In this document: piece after piece, positions 1 through 12,327 of the stretch | Layout of the letters: each line of letters begins with the position of its first letter | Position numbering within the stretch: the first letter of the stretch is position 1 | Origin: Pegea sp. RAD2-039 | Taxonomy: Eukaryota; Chordata; Thaliacea; Salpida; Salpidae | Assembly: GCA_034620365.1 (NCBI GenBank) | Contig: JAQGEQ010000072.1 | Coordinates: 62,001-126,000, forward strand | Reading direction: 5' to 3' | Length of the DNA stretch: 64,000 nt | Position numbers and translations under genes: made by a program | Notes under the pieces: model-generated | What the model was told of the DNA's origin: nothing | The model's database searches: none | What the model saw: only the letters and a program-made list of their open reading frames with translations

Positions 1-290
1 GAAGATTTGCTTCGTCAATCCAAGCTTGTTACCGTCAAATTCTTATCAGATTTTTATCAAATTTTAAAACCTTTAATTTCAAGCAATTTTTCACTATGTG
101 GTCCATACAAAGTTCTGAAATTCACTTAAACATTGTTTTCAATGTAAGTAGCAATTTTAATTCAATTTTTCAACCATTCACTCTTTTTCTAACTAAATGG
201 TTCTTATTTCGTCGAATTTTTTCACAAAGGCCTCCAGCTATTCACTTTCCTTGGCAATTGTTCCGTGAAACGATGAATGAGTGGAAATGA
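1..290 (+). CDS. Possible 3' end of a gene cut by the left edge
   Basis: Reading frame 3 stays open from base 3 to the TGA ending at 290, about 95 codons. That is long for DNA this AT-rich. Frame 1 is also open to a TAA at 127-129. A good donor (gtaagt, about 140) and a possible acceptor (cacaaag, about 230) lie inside, so the true structure may be two exons. The tail reads PPAIHFPWQLFRE, which looks protein-like, but I do not recognise a family. No function is assigned and the reading frame is not settled. Confidence 0.25.
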   Translation, partial: RFASSIQACYRQILIRFLSNFKTFNFKQFFTMWSIQSSEIHLNIVFNVSSNFNSIFQPFTLFLTKWFLFRRIFSQRPPAIHFPWQLFRETMNEWK

Positions 291-1210
291 TATATTTCTC
301 GTTATATGATCTGTTCAAGCAATTAGTTTAATAATTTTAATCAAAAATTCATTCTAAAGTCATTTGAGTCGAAATATTATAAAGATTTCAAAGCAAGTTC
401 TTCTTGATTAGATGTTTAATGTAAAATTAAATTGCTATTGTTTACACCAAATATAAGAGAAAATGTGATGTAGCAACAAATCCATCAAAACATATTCTCA
501 ACAGCCTTTTCAACACGACGAACAAGTAGTACGACTTGAAGAACCAATTCAATCTACTCTCTTGTTTATTTTGTATTTGGTTCGAACGTTTGAATCATAA
601 ACTGAATATTATTTCATTTGTCATGTAACATCATTTCGACTTAGTTTTCAGCGCCATTATAAAAAAGTTGAAGGATTTTGGAAAATCTACTCAAATGGTT
701 TCTTTATTAAGTTGCAAAGTCAATGAAGAACTTGACTGAAAGTCAAAATAAACATTCATGATTTTGAGGATCGATTTTTCTAATTCCTTGAAACACATTT
801 TGTTATCTTAATTTTTAACAGATAAACAGAAGAATATGAGATTTAAAATCATTCTTAATTGATTTCTGTCAAAATTCTTCTAATATAAAATTCAAGATAA
901 CCATCAACAAAATCATTTGAACAACTTCTGCTTGTAAGTACTTATTAAGCAAGATTAAATTTGAGCTATGGTTATGATATTCTTCATTTACTAATTAAAC
1001 GTTTTAGCTTTCATTACTTTATGAATGGTGTTTAGCTTTTAGTTAAAGTAACTCAAAACCTTGTTAAAAACAAAGTTAGAAAATAAAATGTTGGTTTTAG
1101 ATCCTTCGAAATGATTAACTAATTTTTAATTTTTTTGTTTTAAAGTTTTTATTTATTAGAAAATTTATCGTCTTTTGAATCAACGTATCAGACATCAGAT
1201 CATTTATAAG
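291..1210. other. Intergenic, nothing recognised
   Basis: AT-rich DNA without a supportable exon. A stretch near 505-555 loosely resembles one near 3165-3200 (both contain an acacgac core followed by a cttgaa tract), which may be chance or an old dispersed repeat. The last part should hold the promoter and 5' UTR of the zinc-finger gene that starts at 1211. Confidence 0.4.
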
Positions 1211-2151
1211 ATGGATCAAGTAAGTCTATTGTGATTTATTTTCAAAATTGCAATAAACTTCAGTATTTTCAAAAGAATTTCTATTTGGTGATTTCAATCT
1301 AAAAAGTTGATTTGAAAAATCAGATATCAGAATATTTATTTACAGTTTTAAGTTTTACTTGAAAAATTTGAACTGTATTTTTTGTTTAACGCAACTTTAA
1401 AATGAATTTTTTTTTTTCAATTTTTCAGATAGATTTCAAACTCCACTGGCAGATCTCTTCTTTCTTAGAACAAAATCTAGATGATCTTAACATGAAGCTG
1501 GAAAGCAGCTTGGATGAGAAATTGGAAGAAATGATGTCTTCAGATCCTTTTCAAAATCACGAATCCAATTTAAATAATGATTTTATTGAGAGATTTGAGG
1601 TGGAGGTAGAACTCGACCGAAATCAAGTTGGAAAAACCGATGATTTTGCAAACGACTTTGGTGAGTATAGAGAAGAAGAAGAGGAAGAAAAAGAAGAGGA
1701 AGAAGAAGAAAGACCTTTTCAGTGTGATGCTTGTAATTTAAGTTATCTCAGTAGAAAAGCTTTATTAGCTCATCAAAAAAAGCATACTGGTTATCTTCGT
1801 TTCTCGTGCAAGAAATGTCCCAAACTCTTTTATGAGTATGCTGATCTTCGTGTTCATTTAAAATCTCATGATCAAACCCCGTTTAAGTGCCCAAAATGTC
1901 CTGAAGGATATTTCACTATAAAAGAGTTGAAGGAACATATGCAGGGTCATGACGATTTGAACAAATTTCAATGTAAGATTTGTGGTGTTGATTCAATGCT
2001 TTTATCGGAGTTTATACTTCATATGGAAGAACATGAAAGCTCAAACCTTTATTGTTCCATTTGTAATAGATGGTTTCGGCGTCCACTTAGATTGATTTCT
2101 CATATGTTTCAAAAGCACAATATTTCAATCGATGTTAAATCAGATAAATAG
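1211..2151 (+). CDS. Five-finger C2H2 zinc-finger protein
   Basis: Two exons: 1211-1219 (only Met-Asp-Gln, then gtaagt) and 1429-2151 (after tttttcag), giving 243 residues. The micro-exon start is preferred to the in-frame ATG at 1402 because 1402 lies in a poly-T tract that looks like the intron's 3' end. The N-terminal 85 residues are polar, followed by a run of about 14 Glu/Lys residues. Five C2H2 fingers then fill residues 100-237, each with Cys-x2-Cys and His-x3/4-His spacing. Linkers are not TGEKP-like except a remnant HTG after finger 1. The family is mostly DNA-binding transcription regulators; target and orthology are unknown. A possible polyadenylation signal AATAAA lies at 2395-2400. 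Confidence 0.85.
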
Positions 2152-3354
2152 TCAAGAAGATATCTTTCAAAGAAACTTCTATCTGACTTCATGAAGTCTT
2201 GAAAAACTTGATGAACTTTTTTATAGTTTTAAATCGCAAATTGTTTTTGTTATATATGAGGTGTTTATTATATCGAATTCTGTGTTGTAAATAGTGTTTC
2301 ATGTACTTTGTATATATAACCAAAATTATTTCTATTTTATATCCTTCTCTAAAAACACAAAATTTGATTTTATTCAGTGTTTTTTCTCATAGTTAATAAA
2401 ATACTGAAAAAGAGTTTTCAGAAATTGTTTATTAAATTAGAAAAATTGAATCAAAAAAGTTTCTGTGAAAGCAATGAAGCGAATGTTTAAAGAAAACTTA
2501 AAACAAAGTTAATTTCAAGATACTCATCAAAATAGTTTTTTTCTTTTCTTTTTAAAACGTTAAAGCAATTTGCAAAAATATTGTTTAATTATATAATCAT
2601 AATATTTACAAAAAAGATATAAAAAAGCTCAATTTTTTCAAGATGTAAACAAACTTACTTATTAGAAACTCTAACTTCGAATTATTAATTAAAAATATTT
2701 TTTTTTTGTTGATAAAAAATTGAAAATACTTTTTTCAAATGTTACTTTTGAGTTGATTCCATAGAATGTTTATTACATAAGGACATTTGATGAAGTCTAT
2801 TTTGAAATACAGATAATCAATATATTTTTGATTCTATACTTTGTAAACACATTAGAACTAAAATTTGGGTTTTCTAGTTTGTATTTCCTTCCAATTTGAA
2901 TAAGCTGCAAATTTATTTAAAATTTTATTGAAATCAAATCGTTGCTTCATAAAAATTAAATATAAAAGATTGGCTGAAAAATATTTAGAAAATACTGATA
3001 GCAAAAGTAATCTTCTGACTTAAATACATTTGTATCAATATCAACTAACATTTTATTTCTTTCAAATGATAACAAAATATTAATCAAAATATTTATCTCA
3101 TATGATCTCAAAACAAAAACTTGTTTAATTATTTCAATCAAATAATGAAATGAATTATTTCAATTTATTCACAACACGACAAATTAGTAATACTTGAAAA
3201 TTTGACCCAACATTTCTCAGTAAACAACTCAGAAACCAAATACTAATATCATTTTGCCATTTAATAATACGAATACTGTTTCCACAAATTTCGATTTTAA
3301 GTTTTCTAAAATATATAAGACTTTCAACGACAACGTTCAGCAGACGAAAAGTGA
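2152..3354. other. Convergent intergenic region
   Basis: Holds the 3' UTR of the zinc-finger gene on the plus strand and of the PIM-like gene on the minus strand. Open frames here (for example 2956-3141) are low-complexity Ile/Phe/Asn-rich translations typical of AT-rich noncoding DNA. No other feature seen. Confidence 0.5.
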
Positions 3355-4952
3355 TTAATGTGGCATAATATGATTAAACCAGCAGTGAGCAGAAGCCTGA
3401 TCGAGGTTAAAGCGAATTTTATCATTCACTTGTAACAAACACAAGATCAAATGCTTCGCTTTATCGCTCCTAGACATTCTGTTGCCGAAAGTCAATATCC
3501 AATCATCTCTGTCTGGCCTCGTCATATCAAATGGATATCTTGCATACAGAATATAGTACATCAAAAGACCCAAGTACCACACATCAATTTTTTCCGCTGT
3601 ATATCTTCCATGTTTAATCCATTCAGGAGGATAAAAGGTCCCAGCCATCTCTGAATACCCTGAGTTCTGTAAATTGATTTATTTTTATTAAAATAAAATG
3701 AAAATAAGCTTTTAGAGGCTGATGACGTTTTTATTTGAATGTTGATAAATATTGTTTGATCTTTTATCAATAACAATCTGTTTTTTTCATAATAAAATCA
3801 AGAAAATTCAAAATAAGTTTTAAATCAGAAAATTATAAAGCTTCAAAATTAATATCTGAAAACAACTTTCTAATTTATTTTTTAGACAAATTACCTCAAA
3901 CTTAGTCGCATAATCAAAGCCCATCACATAAGTATGAAGTGTAATAGGATTCACCAAGATATTATCAACTTTCAAATTCCGGTGGACGACTCCGTTACGA
4001 TGAATCTTTTTTACAATTTCAAAAAGCTGAAAGAAAAAGTTTCCAGTTACTGAGGATGTCTTTAAACATCTTTTATTTACCTGTTTCATAATCAACGTGG
4101 CAGAATGTTCGGGTAAGGCTCCTGTATCTTTGATTAACAACAGCAAGTTTGTTGTTGGTACCATCAGTTTCATGACGATAAAATGATGTAGACGGTACTG
4201 ACACCAAGACACCACGGGTACAATTCCTAAAAAGTAAAGCTGAGCTTCAAATCCCGTCAAAAAATTACAATTTTGTTACTAGGGTTGTCTTCCATCGCCA
4301 TTTTTTGCATAGTGTACTCCTTGGGAATAGAAAGCTTGAGCACGTGTTGAGGTGAGACACTTTTGATAGTTTTTATCATTATAAGGTCTCCACTATCAGC
4401 ATGACCACCTGGAAATAAAAGTTTAGTAAAAAATAGATATTAAGGTTTTTTGAAATTACCAATCAGCAGTTTTCCAGTCGGATAAACATTAATCACTTGA
4501 AAGATATGAAACTCTTTACTAAAGTCAATACAACTCAACCATTTGACAACTATTCCATCAAATTTGGCCAAGCAAATTGTGCGAAGTTCAACATCCGGAC
4601 GGCAAAACAAAGCAAGAGACTCTGGACAGACTCGATTTTGAGATTTCAGTTGCTTTACTTTATACATAAAGTTATTAAGGCAGAGAAGGGTGCGGTAGAT
4701 ATTTTCGATGACCACTTGGTAGCGGTTAACAGCTGGTTGCCACATAGGAAAGACAGGTACTGCTGGAAGAGATACTGGATAAGGAAGCAAGATAGGAACT
4801 GCAGACAAATAGTTGAAGATCATCGACACTGGTAAGAAATAAGTCTTGAAAGAAGGAAAGACTTGACGTATTGGAGCTATTGGCTGATTATTCGATTGAA
4901 CGGTACGGTTTTCACCGCCTTGACTTTCATCTCTACTTCTGACTGCTGACAT
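3355..4952 (-). CDS. PIM-like serine/threonine pseudokinase
   Basis: Five exons on the minus strand: 4952-4460, 4408-4280, 4226-4081, 4026-3895, 3666-3355; the total is 404 codons, all in phase. The start ATG (4952) follows an acceptor-like tcttcag, so a 5' UTR intron is likely. About 160 polar or hydrophobic N-terminal residues precede the kinase fold. PIM-family signs are GALPE in the region after the hinge, PPEWI in the activation segment, and the DVWYLG helix F motif. The lysine in the VAIK position is kept (IMIK). The catalytic HRD is HRN, and the DFG aspartate and glycine appear exchanged (MGFDYA), so both catalytic and metal-binding Asp are missing. I infer a pseudokinase acting as a binding or regulatory protein. 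PIM-like is inferred from motifs only. Confidence 0.85.
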
Positions 4953-7665
4953 TATTACAAACTTTCTTTTCAAATCTGAAGAAATAAAACGTTGAAATAA
5001 AATATCGGACTTTTTATGTAGTACTTGCAAAGTGTGAAGAAGTCTAAAGTTCGTTTTCCTATTTATACATATAACCCACCCTTGTTTTTCAATTTGCTAC
5101 AATAACAACATTATCAACTGATAATAATGTCTCAATTTTGACCAATTAAAACAGTTCTTATCGTTGAAATCAACAACTTTTTTCTTTCTTTTCAGCATAT
5201 TATAAATAACAATAAAATAAGTTTAAACTTTAATGTTTTCAAAACTTGTTATTTTTTGAAAATGTCAAAATAGGATTAATAGGCTTTTAAAGCTAATCAT
5301 AATATCTGAATTAAAAAGCAAACATTAAAAAGTTTTTAAAAAAGTTTTTCTCTTTAACATTGTTTTTCACTTTCACAAAATCATGATTTTTGTAACAATT
5401 ATACCGGATGGAAGTAATTAGTTTCGTGGAAGTAATTAAAAAAAAAACTGGTTTATGTCATCATCAACGAAATGCAGATTTTAGTCGTATTAGATGTCGA
5501 TTTCCACCAATAAAAATAGAGTTTGAAGCAATTACAAAGTTAACTTTTAAAATATTTAAGTGACCAGCTCACATTTCAGGTTAAAAATAAATATTTTAGT
5601 TAAGAAGAAAATGAAAGATATATTAAGTAACGTTCTAATACAGATCTAATGTTTTAAGATGTAAAAAAGTTGTATATCTATTATTTTAATTAAATATTTG
5701 TTTATTACAATAAACGCGAAGGAGGGTGCCAGAAAAGAGCACCTCCCGCTAACACACATTCTCACAAATAATTTACAATTTGAAGCCTTTTATAAGTGGT
5801 TTTAAATATCATTTTAAAGTATCAGGTACGTATTTGGTAGGAATTACAAATTTCTCTAAACGATTAAAGAATCAAAATGAAAGAATCTTGAAAAAATAAA
5901 ACTATTTCCTAGTTAACAAATATAAAAACTTATAAAAATATTAAAACATGTCTAAGCTAGCATTTTTTGAAATAATCTTTTTCAAAATGTGGTTGTTACA
6001 TATTTTGTGATAATGTTTAATTCATAATTAAATATTATAAAAAAGAAATTTTTATATATTATTTTTAAATTAAATATTTATTTTGTTTCAAATTCAATCT
6101 TTCTATTTATAAAGACAGTTTATTCAAAACCATCTTTAGTTAAACTGGTAAAAATGAAATTTTGATCAAAATTGAATATAGTAGTACAACTTAACTTTAT
6201 TACCGAAAAATATCTTTAGTTTTCAGCTAATATCAGATAAATCAAATCAAGCTTTCAAAATAAACTTCTAAAATAATTTCAGGTTGAACTATAAAAACAA
6301 CAAAATACTTCATTCAAAATAAATGTTCAATAATTGAAACAAGTAAAAATAAATTCAGGTTTAAATAAAAAGTTCTTTTACTAAAGCTTAGAAATCTTAA
6401 ATGACAAAATTGTAAAGCTTCACTAATATTTAAATATAGAGATTATTAAAGATTAGCCTCAAATGAATTCTATTTAAAATTTTAAAATGAATTATTTGAA
6501 TTTAGCAAAGATATCAAAACCCGAATAAAATTTTCAACGTTAGTAGCTAATCACACAAATATCTTACATATAAGTTGTATGTATAGCCATCTAAACAATG
6601 GAGATAAGAATTTTCTTGATAATCATCAAAATAATGAAAGTATATATCTGTCTGACTCAAACTTTTATCAATATTATCAATTAAGATTAAAATAAGTATA
6701 TGAAGATATTTACCACGATGCATACAAGCTTATATTCAAATCTAACTGACCTGCCTACCAGTTTAAAACTGACTGTTAAATACTGAATTTTGAAAGGTCA
6801 CTTTTCTCAGCGTTTGGTTCATTTTTTTATTTTACTTTTTTCTAATGATATTTAATCGGTTAAAGTGTGGTGGCTATCTAGCAATTGATTTGATTAAGTG
6901 CTTTAAAAACTATAAAATCGTTTAATTAGTTTGTAAAGTATCTGCCGTTAAGTGAATTAATTTTCAATATGCTTTATTCAGATTAAAGAGTTTTGATATC
7001 AAGATTGGATTAAAACAAACAAATAAGGAAACATATTTTGATTTATTCGATAATCTGAAACCTATTTAAAAAGATTATCTTGGCCCTATACACAAGATTT
7101 CAACCTTTGCATTTTGCTCTTTAAATTAATAAACAATTTCATAAGTTTTGTAATAAATTTAACAAATCATTCTAGCGTATTTAAGTGTGTTTTCTCTAGC
7201 ACTACTTAGCGGAAATAAGCAGGCGTTTAAAGTTTTTGTTTTAAGCAAATATTTAAAGGTTTTATTTATTTCGATTGATAATTATGAAAAGTAGTTTTAA
7301 AATATCAGCAAATGCAAAATGTTATTTTTCATTTTATAAAAGTTCTTCATAATGTTGACTGTCAGAAATAAAAAATTCACTAAATTTATTAATTAAAATG
7401 TCTTTTTATTGTACTACTGAAACATCATTTACTAAAATACAAAGTTAGTTTTTATTTATTTCAAAAAATATTATTTACACCAAAAGTACAACTCAGTTAA
7501 GAAAAATAACAATTTAGCTCTAGAGGTCAATCTGTACAGTTATTTTGAAGAAATCTTATTTTTATTGCTACAAACTGTTTTTAATAAAACTATAATTTAC
7601 AAAAGTTCCATGAATGAATCATCACTACAAGATGACGTCAGGATTCTGCGACTACTTCAAGATTG
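4953..7665. other. Intergenic, mostly AT-rich
   Basis: The interval upstream of the PIM-like gene and downstream of TNF ligand B. It holds no supportable exon. One GC-rich imperfect hairpin stands out at 5721-5747 and is listed separately. A TGACGTCA palindrome at 7633-7640 lies just past the TNF-B stop codon, in its presumed 3' UTR. Confidence 0.5.
5721..5747. other. GC-rich imperfect hairpin in AT desert
   Basis: GGAGGGTGC and GCACCTCCC face each other across a 9-nt loop. The stem has one A-C mismatch and one G-U wobble. The 27-bp patch is far richer in G+C than the surrounding kilobases. Purpose unknown; it could be an RNA stem, a mobile-element end or a protein-binding site. Confidence 0.35.
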
Positions 7666-8993
7666 TTAATTGAACAATCTAAAAACACCGAAATATGCTT
7701 TTGCAGAATCGAAACGAAAACGTCTTTCTTGTGTTCGTGGATAAATAAACAGGGGTTTGATTCCAATCTTATCATGAAGATTAAACCAAAACGTTCCTCC
7801 TTGATAAGCTGAGTCCTGGTAATTGAATGAATTGTATTTTCCATATCTTGTATTCTTACTAGAATTAGTAAATTAAGTTACTGAAATAAGCTACACTAAA
7901 AAGAAACGAACCTAACTTGGATAGCGCAAGATGTCAGTAACACAGTTTCAATATTTGCATCATCTAGTTTGACTGTATCGTAACAAACGTTGTTGCTTCC
8001 ATCTGTATTGAATGTGATCTGAAATAAATTCAATTTAAACTTCTATAAATAATAGACTTCTAAATATTTCCAAATCTTTTATAGAAACTTAAGAATATTT
8101 TAAATTTTAAATATTACAATTATTATTATTATTTTAATTTTAATTTTTATTTCATACAATAAAACAAAAAATTGATATGATCAAATTTAATCTATTATTA
8201 ATAGAGTTAGTTTTATTTAACAGCTAATCTTAAAACATTTAAACAGTCTGATGAGGCACCTGAGCATATATGAAGTAATAGCCAGGAACAAGTACAGTCA
8301 GATATGTTCCGTTATCATTGAAGCCATACATCTTGATATTTAACTGAAATGACAATTGTCCAATTCCCCAGGTAAATAGTTCATCTGTATCAAATATTTG
8401 TTTTTAAAATTGATGTTTAAGAGCTTAAAAATTGATAAAATATAGAATCACCTAAATCAGGATTTTGTAGTAAAGTTAAAGATGTAGTTGAAACTGTTTG
8501 TTGTTGTACTCCTTCTAGATGTGCTCCAACAAAAGCAGCCGCTTAAAAAGCAAAAAATGAAATTTGTTTGAAATCAGTTGTTTATTGAAGTCACTTGTTG
8601 ATTGGTGGTCTCTCCGGCTTCTATTTAATAGCAAACCATCGTTTACATTACTTTGAAATTCTTCAATATTCTAATGAAATAAGAATCGTAAATCATCTAA
8701 TTGTCAAAACTAATAAAAAACGTTTGTTTAATTTACAAATAACAAATAAAACACAAACTGAATGAGCTGAAGCATTCGTTTCAACTTCAGTTTTCTTGTG
8801 AATGTTGATCTATTTGTAAAAAAATAATCAAAATTGAGAATCAACGTCTACAAAATAAATTTAAAGATACCTGATACACTAAATAAAATTGATGAACAAA
8901 CGACATGATTGTTGCAATTAACAAAATCAGTTTCAAAAGATTTTTAAAACTGAAAAAAGATTTCACTTCAAAGAACTCATAAGAAAGTTTCAT
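7666..8993 (-). CDS. TNF-superfamily ligand B (type II membrane protein)
   Basis: Seven exons: 8993-8871, 8809-8759, 8670-8595, 8541-8452, 8384-8260, 8018-7912, 7846-7666; 250 residues, in phase throughout. A short cytoplasmic tail precedes one membrane segment (about residues 18-38), as in TNF ligands. A stalk with an NAS glycosylation site and a furin-type RSRR site (around residue 75) leads to the TNF homology domain. Domain signs are FVGAHL, the strand GYYFIYAQ, two Cys in the typical CD/EF-loop positions (NVCYDT, TSCAIQ), AYQGGTFW and the end YFGVFRLFN. ATG 8993 was chosen because exon 1 is then 123 bp, as in ligand A; upstream ATGs at 9032 and 9029 are alternatives. Expected role: trimeric extracellular signal for TNF receptors. 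Confidence 0.88.
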
Positions 8994-10136
8994 TGAAACC
9001 AACTTATACCAACTCATAAATTTTGCCATCATATAAAGATTACAAAACCTAATATTTAAAATAAAATATTTAATCAAATTGATAATTTTTGAAAATTTTG
9101 TAAAATTAAAAAGTTTTTCAGCTTAATTAATATCAATTACTAATCTTCTTTTCAAAAATTGAATAAATCTCAAACTAAAAAATATGCAAAAAAAAGATAT
9201 GATATCGTACAACTATTTAGCATAAAATGAAACAACTTGATAAAATAAAAAGTCATTTGAAGGTTCGGAAAGAAAAAATAAATATCATTGAGCAATTGTT
9301 AGATCAATTTTATGATTTCATTTTCTTGAGAGTTTTGAAGAGATGAACTCTTAGGTTCAAACCACTTAACAACTTCTAATTTTCAAATATTTCAACAAAT
9401 TCATTCTCAGATTGAAAATAAATCTTTTAATTTCCATAAATTTCTTCTTGTTTGAAAAATTGATGAATTTTCAAGAAAATTTTTTTAAAGTAAAGTTTGA
9501 GACTTTCTGATTTTTGTCATAAGATTTATCAATTATTATAAAAAAAAATTTCTCAAACATATTTTCACCGCTTTTTCTATTTTACAAATAAAACAGTTTC
9601 TCTTTGACAAATTTCAAGCTGTAATAACCCCTTCGATAAAATCGCTTAATCAAAGTAGAACTCACCAAAAATACTGATAATCTAAACTTTATTATTTCTA
9701 CATTCTGCTGTAAGAAATTTGAAGAAAAATGTTGAAACTTTGAAAATATCTTTTTATTTTATTTCTTTTAATATAAAGAAACGCATTTATTTACAAGAAT
9801 TATTTGAATTTGAAATCGAAAAAAATGTTTGTTAAAAGACAGAAAAAGTTGGTTTAATTTTTCGAAAAATCATTTTGTAAAAACATTAGATTTGAAATAA
9901 ACTTTCAGAAAATTTTTGATATTTTCATTTTTATCATAATTTTCAATGAAAATATTTTGAAGGAAAACATTTTCAAGAATTATAAAATTTCAAATATTTG
10001 AAATTTATTGGAATAGAAATTTTTGAAACATTTATTAATATTTACAGACCTTAAATATCTTCTTAGCAATAATAGCTACCAGTTATGTAATTATAGGACA
10101 AAAAACTTTGAAATTTATTTTACAAAACAATTTGTT
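8994..10136. other. Spacer between the two TNF genes
   Basis: About 1.1 kb of AT-rich DNA that should contain the promoter and 5' UTR of ligand B and the 3' UTR of ligand A. An acceptor-like TAG near 9058 would allow a 5' UTR intron for ligand B. No other exon supported. Confidence 0.5.
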
Positions 10137-11484
10137 TTAATGGCTAAGAAAAAAAAGGCCAAAAAATGATTTTGTATAATCTAAATAAAACATTTGATTT
10201 GGATCATCAGTTTCTTTCGGTTTAACAGCGACTTGATCATCAGCAAAAAGATAAAAAACTCCACCTTGATAGCTTGTATCTAACCATCGTGTTGTTCGGT
10301 TTCTTGGGACTCTTAAACACAAAATCAAGCAAATAAATTTTGAGTATGCTCTCAATGACTACCTACCTCACTTGAGATGTACACGACTCCATTAAAACCT
10401 TTTCATCAACCAACAACGGACGTGTCACCGTTTGATAACAGGCTTCTTTTCGACCAGTTGTCAGAAACCCGATCTACAACAACATCGTAAGTTGTCAGTG
10501 GTAAGAAGCACTTCAAACTATTCAATGAGAGAATGACTAAAACAAAATAGTAACTAACAAAAAATGTATTTCTGAATCATTTTGTAATGAAGAAATACTA
10601 GAGATCAGTAAACAAACCTGCGTGTAGATGTAGTAAAAGCCGCTATATTCAGCTTCTAGAAAAGTTGAACCATCATTATCAGTTCGATACTTAATATGAA
10701 ATCTGTATGTTAGTGGATGAGTCAAGTTCCATCCGAAGTATTTACCTTGAATAAAAATGATTGAGAACAAGTTTGAATCAACCAGTTTACCTCTAAGAAC
10801 AGTATGAGCATATCTGTTTGTTTCAAGTCCCAAAATCTTCTGATATCCGACTGCATGTACACCAATTACCACAGCTAAAAGTTGACAATGTTACTACCGA
10901 ATAATTTGAAGTATTTACAAATAAATTTGTTGTTAATTCAGTTTAATCAAATATTTTAATTGTAAAATTTCTTTGGACTTAAAAATGTGAGAATATTTGC
11001 TTGTATTTTCATTCGTCTGTTTACCTGTAGACCTTTTTATTCTTTTCTCATAAACATCATCAACTTTCAAATCATTTGTGTCACGAGGTAGGATCTTTAA
11101 TAGAAAAGAGAAAATAAAAAGTTTATAAAATCTGATTTGATATTTTTAAAGAATTTTCTTTTTAAAGAATGAACTTGTTAGTTTCAACATAATTGTAATC
11201 TTTAACTTGTGATAAGATACAAACAAATTTAATCTTCTCATAATTAAGTTGTACATACTTTTAAGTGATCATTACATGCTCTGTCATTGAGACGAGTCAC
11301 CTAGAAAGTAATCACAAAAGTTTTTTTTCTTACTTCATACACTTAAATCTCAATTACTTACTTCAAGGCTTATGTAAAAGTGAATGAAAACCCACAAAAG
11401 TATGAAACTAAACTTAACTAACAGAGTTATTGAAAAGTTTCGATTTTCGTTTATTTTATTTAAAAATTTTTGTCTCATTTTCAT
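10137..11484 (-). CDS. TNF-superfamily ligand A (type II membrane protein)
   Basis: Seven exons: 11484-11362, 11300-11259, 11094-11025, 10874-10791, 10745-10618, 10473-10367, 10311-10137; 242 residues. ATG 11484 opens a Lys/Arg/Asn-rich cytoplasmic tail of about 20 residues, then a membrane segment (around SITLLVKFSFILLWVF). A stalk with a single Cys and a furin-type RIKR site precedes the TNF homology domain. Domain signs are IGVHAV, the strand GFYYIYTQ, Cys pair (EACYQT, ESCTSQ), SYQGGVFY and the C-terminal FFGLFFL. Exon number, phases and a 107-bp sixth exon match ligand B, so the two genes are tandem duplicates. A long open frame at 10537-10872 reads through introns and covers only part of the gene. 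Confidence 0.88.
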
Positions 11485-12327
11485 TATCCTGAATTTAAAA
11501 TTTCTAACTTGTTAAAGTTTTAATAATTTGAAAAATTCAAATTAAGTAAATAAAATATTTCAGTTTTTAAATATTTATTTTTCAGCTTCATAAATAAAAA
11601 AAAAAACTTTTTAAAAAAGAAATTAGAAAAATATATCAAAAAGCAAATTTGATGAAACTAAGATGGCTTCTTCACAATTTTCCCCTCTGTGCATTTGACA
11701 AAAAGAAAATGAAGTAAAATGTCAAAATTACAATCTTTTTAACTACCTTCTAACACTTAAAACTTTATAAGATTCATAATGAAGGGAACTTCAAGTATTT
11801 TATTACGAATTTGTTTGTACGATTAGTCACCAATTACAATTCCTTTTCAAACTTATACGCTTCACTTGAAAATTTCAACTTTATCAGCTGAAGTAATCAC
11901 TTCCCTAAAAAAAGTGGTTCAAAGTATTCAAAGAATTTGAGATAAGAAGTGAATTCGAAAACTCGAAGAAGGTTTGAGTCATGAGAAAGATGTTTGATTT
12001 ATTTGGAATATCTTAAAAAATAGCAACTCGATAAAAAAACAATTTGTTTTATAAATAACTAAAATATAAAAAGAAAATTAAAAACTTTAATTAATGAATA
12101 AAAATGAATGATCACTTGATAGAGAACGAAATATTAATGATATGAATTTTCATTTCAGGTAATTGAATCAATTCAAATAAAAAATCCAAAAATTTTTCAA
12201 CAATAATTTGAAATTTTAAAGATTTGATTAATTCTCAAAAAAAAACCTTCATAAATAGAAAGTTGATAAAAGCAAATTGATGCTACAAAATAACGTAGCA
12301 AAAAAAATTGGTTTTAATCCAATTTTA
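11485..12327. other. Intergenic upstream of TNF ligand A
   Basis: AT-rich spacer between the 3' end of the dioxygenase gene and the start of ligand A. It presumably carries the ligand A promoter. No motif or exon recognised. Confidence 0.4.

Noticed and set aside
4497-4835. 112-codon plus-strand frame
   Set aside because: It is antisense to exon 1 of the PIM-like gene and shows no motif.
7638-7844. 68-codon minus-strand frame over the TNF ligand B last exon
   Set aside because: Wrong frame. Splicing with the previous exon fixes another frame that ends with the TNF-domain C-terminus and stops at 7666.
9340-9375. Possible tRNA T-loop (ggttcaaacc)
   Set aside because: No matching acceptor or D-arm sequences at the right distance on either strand.
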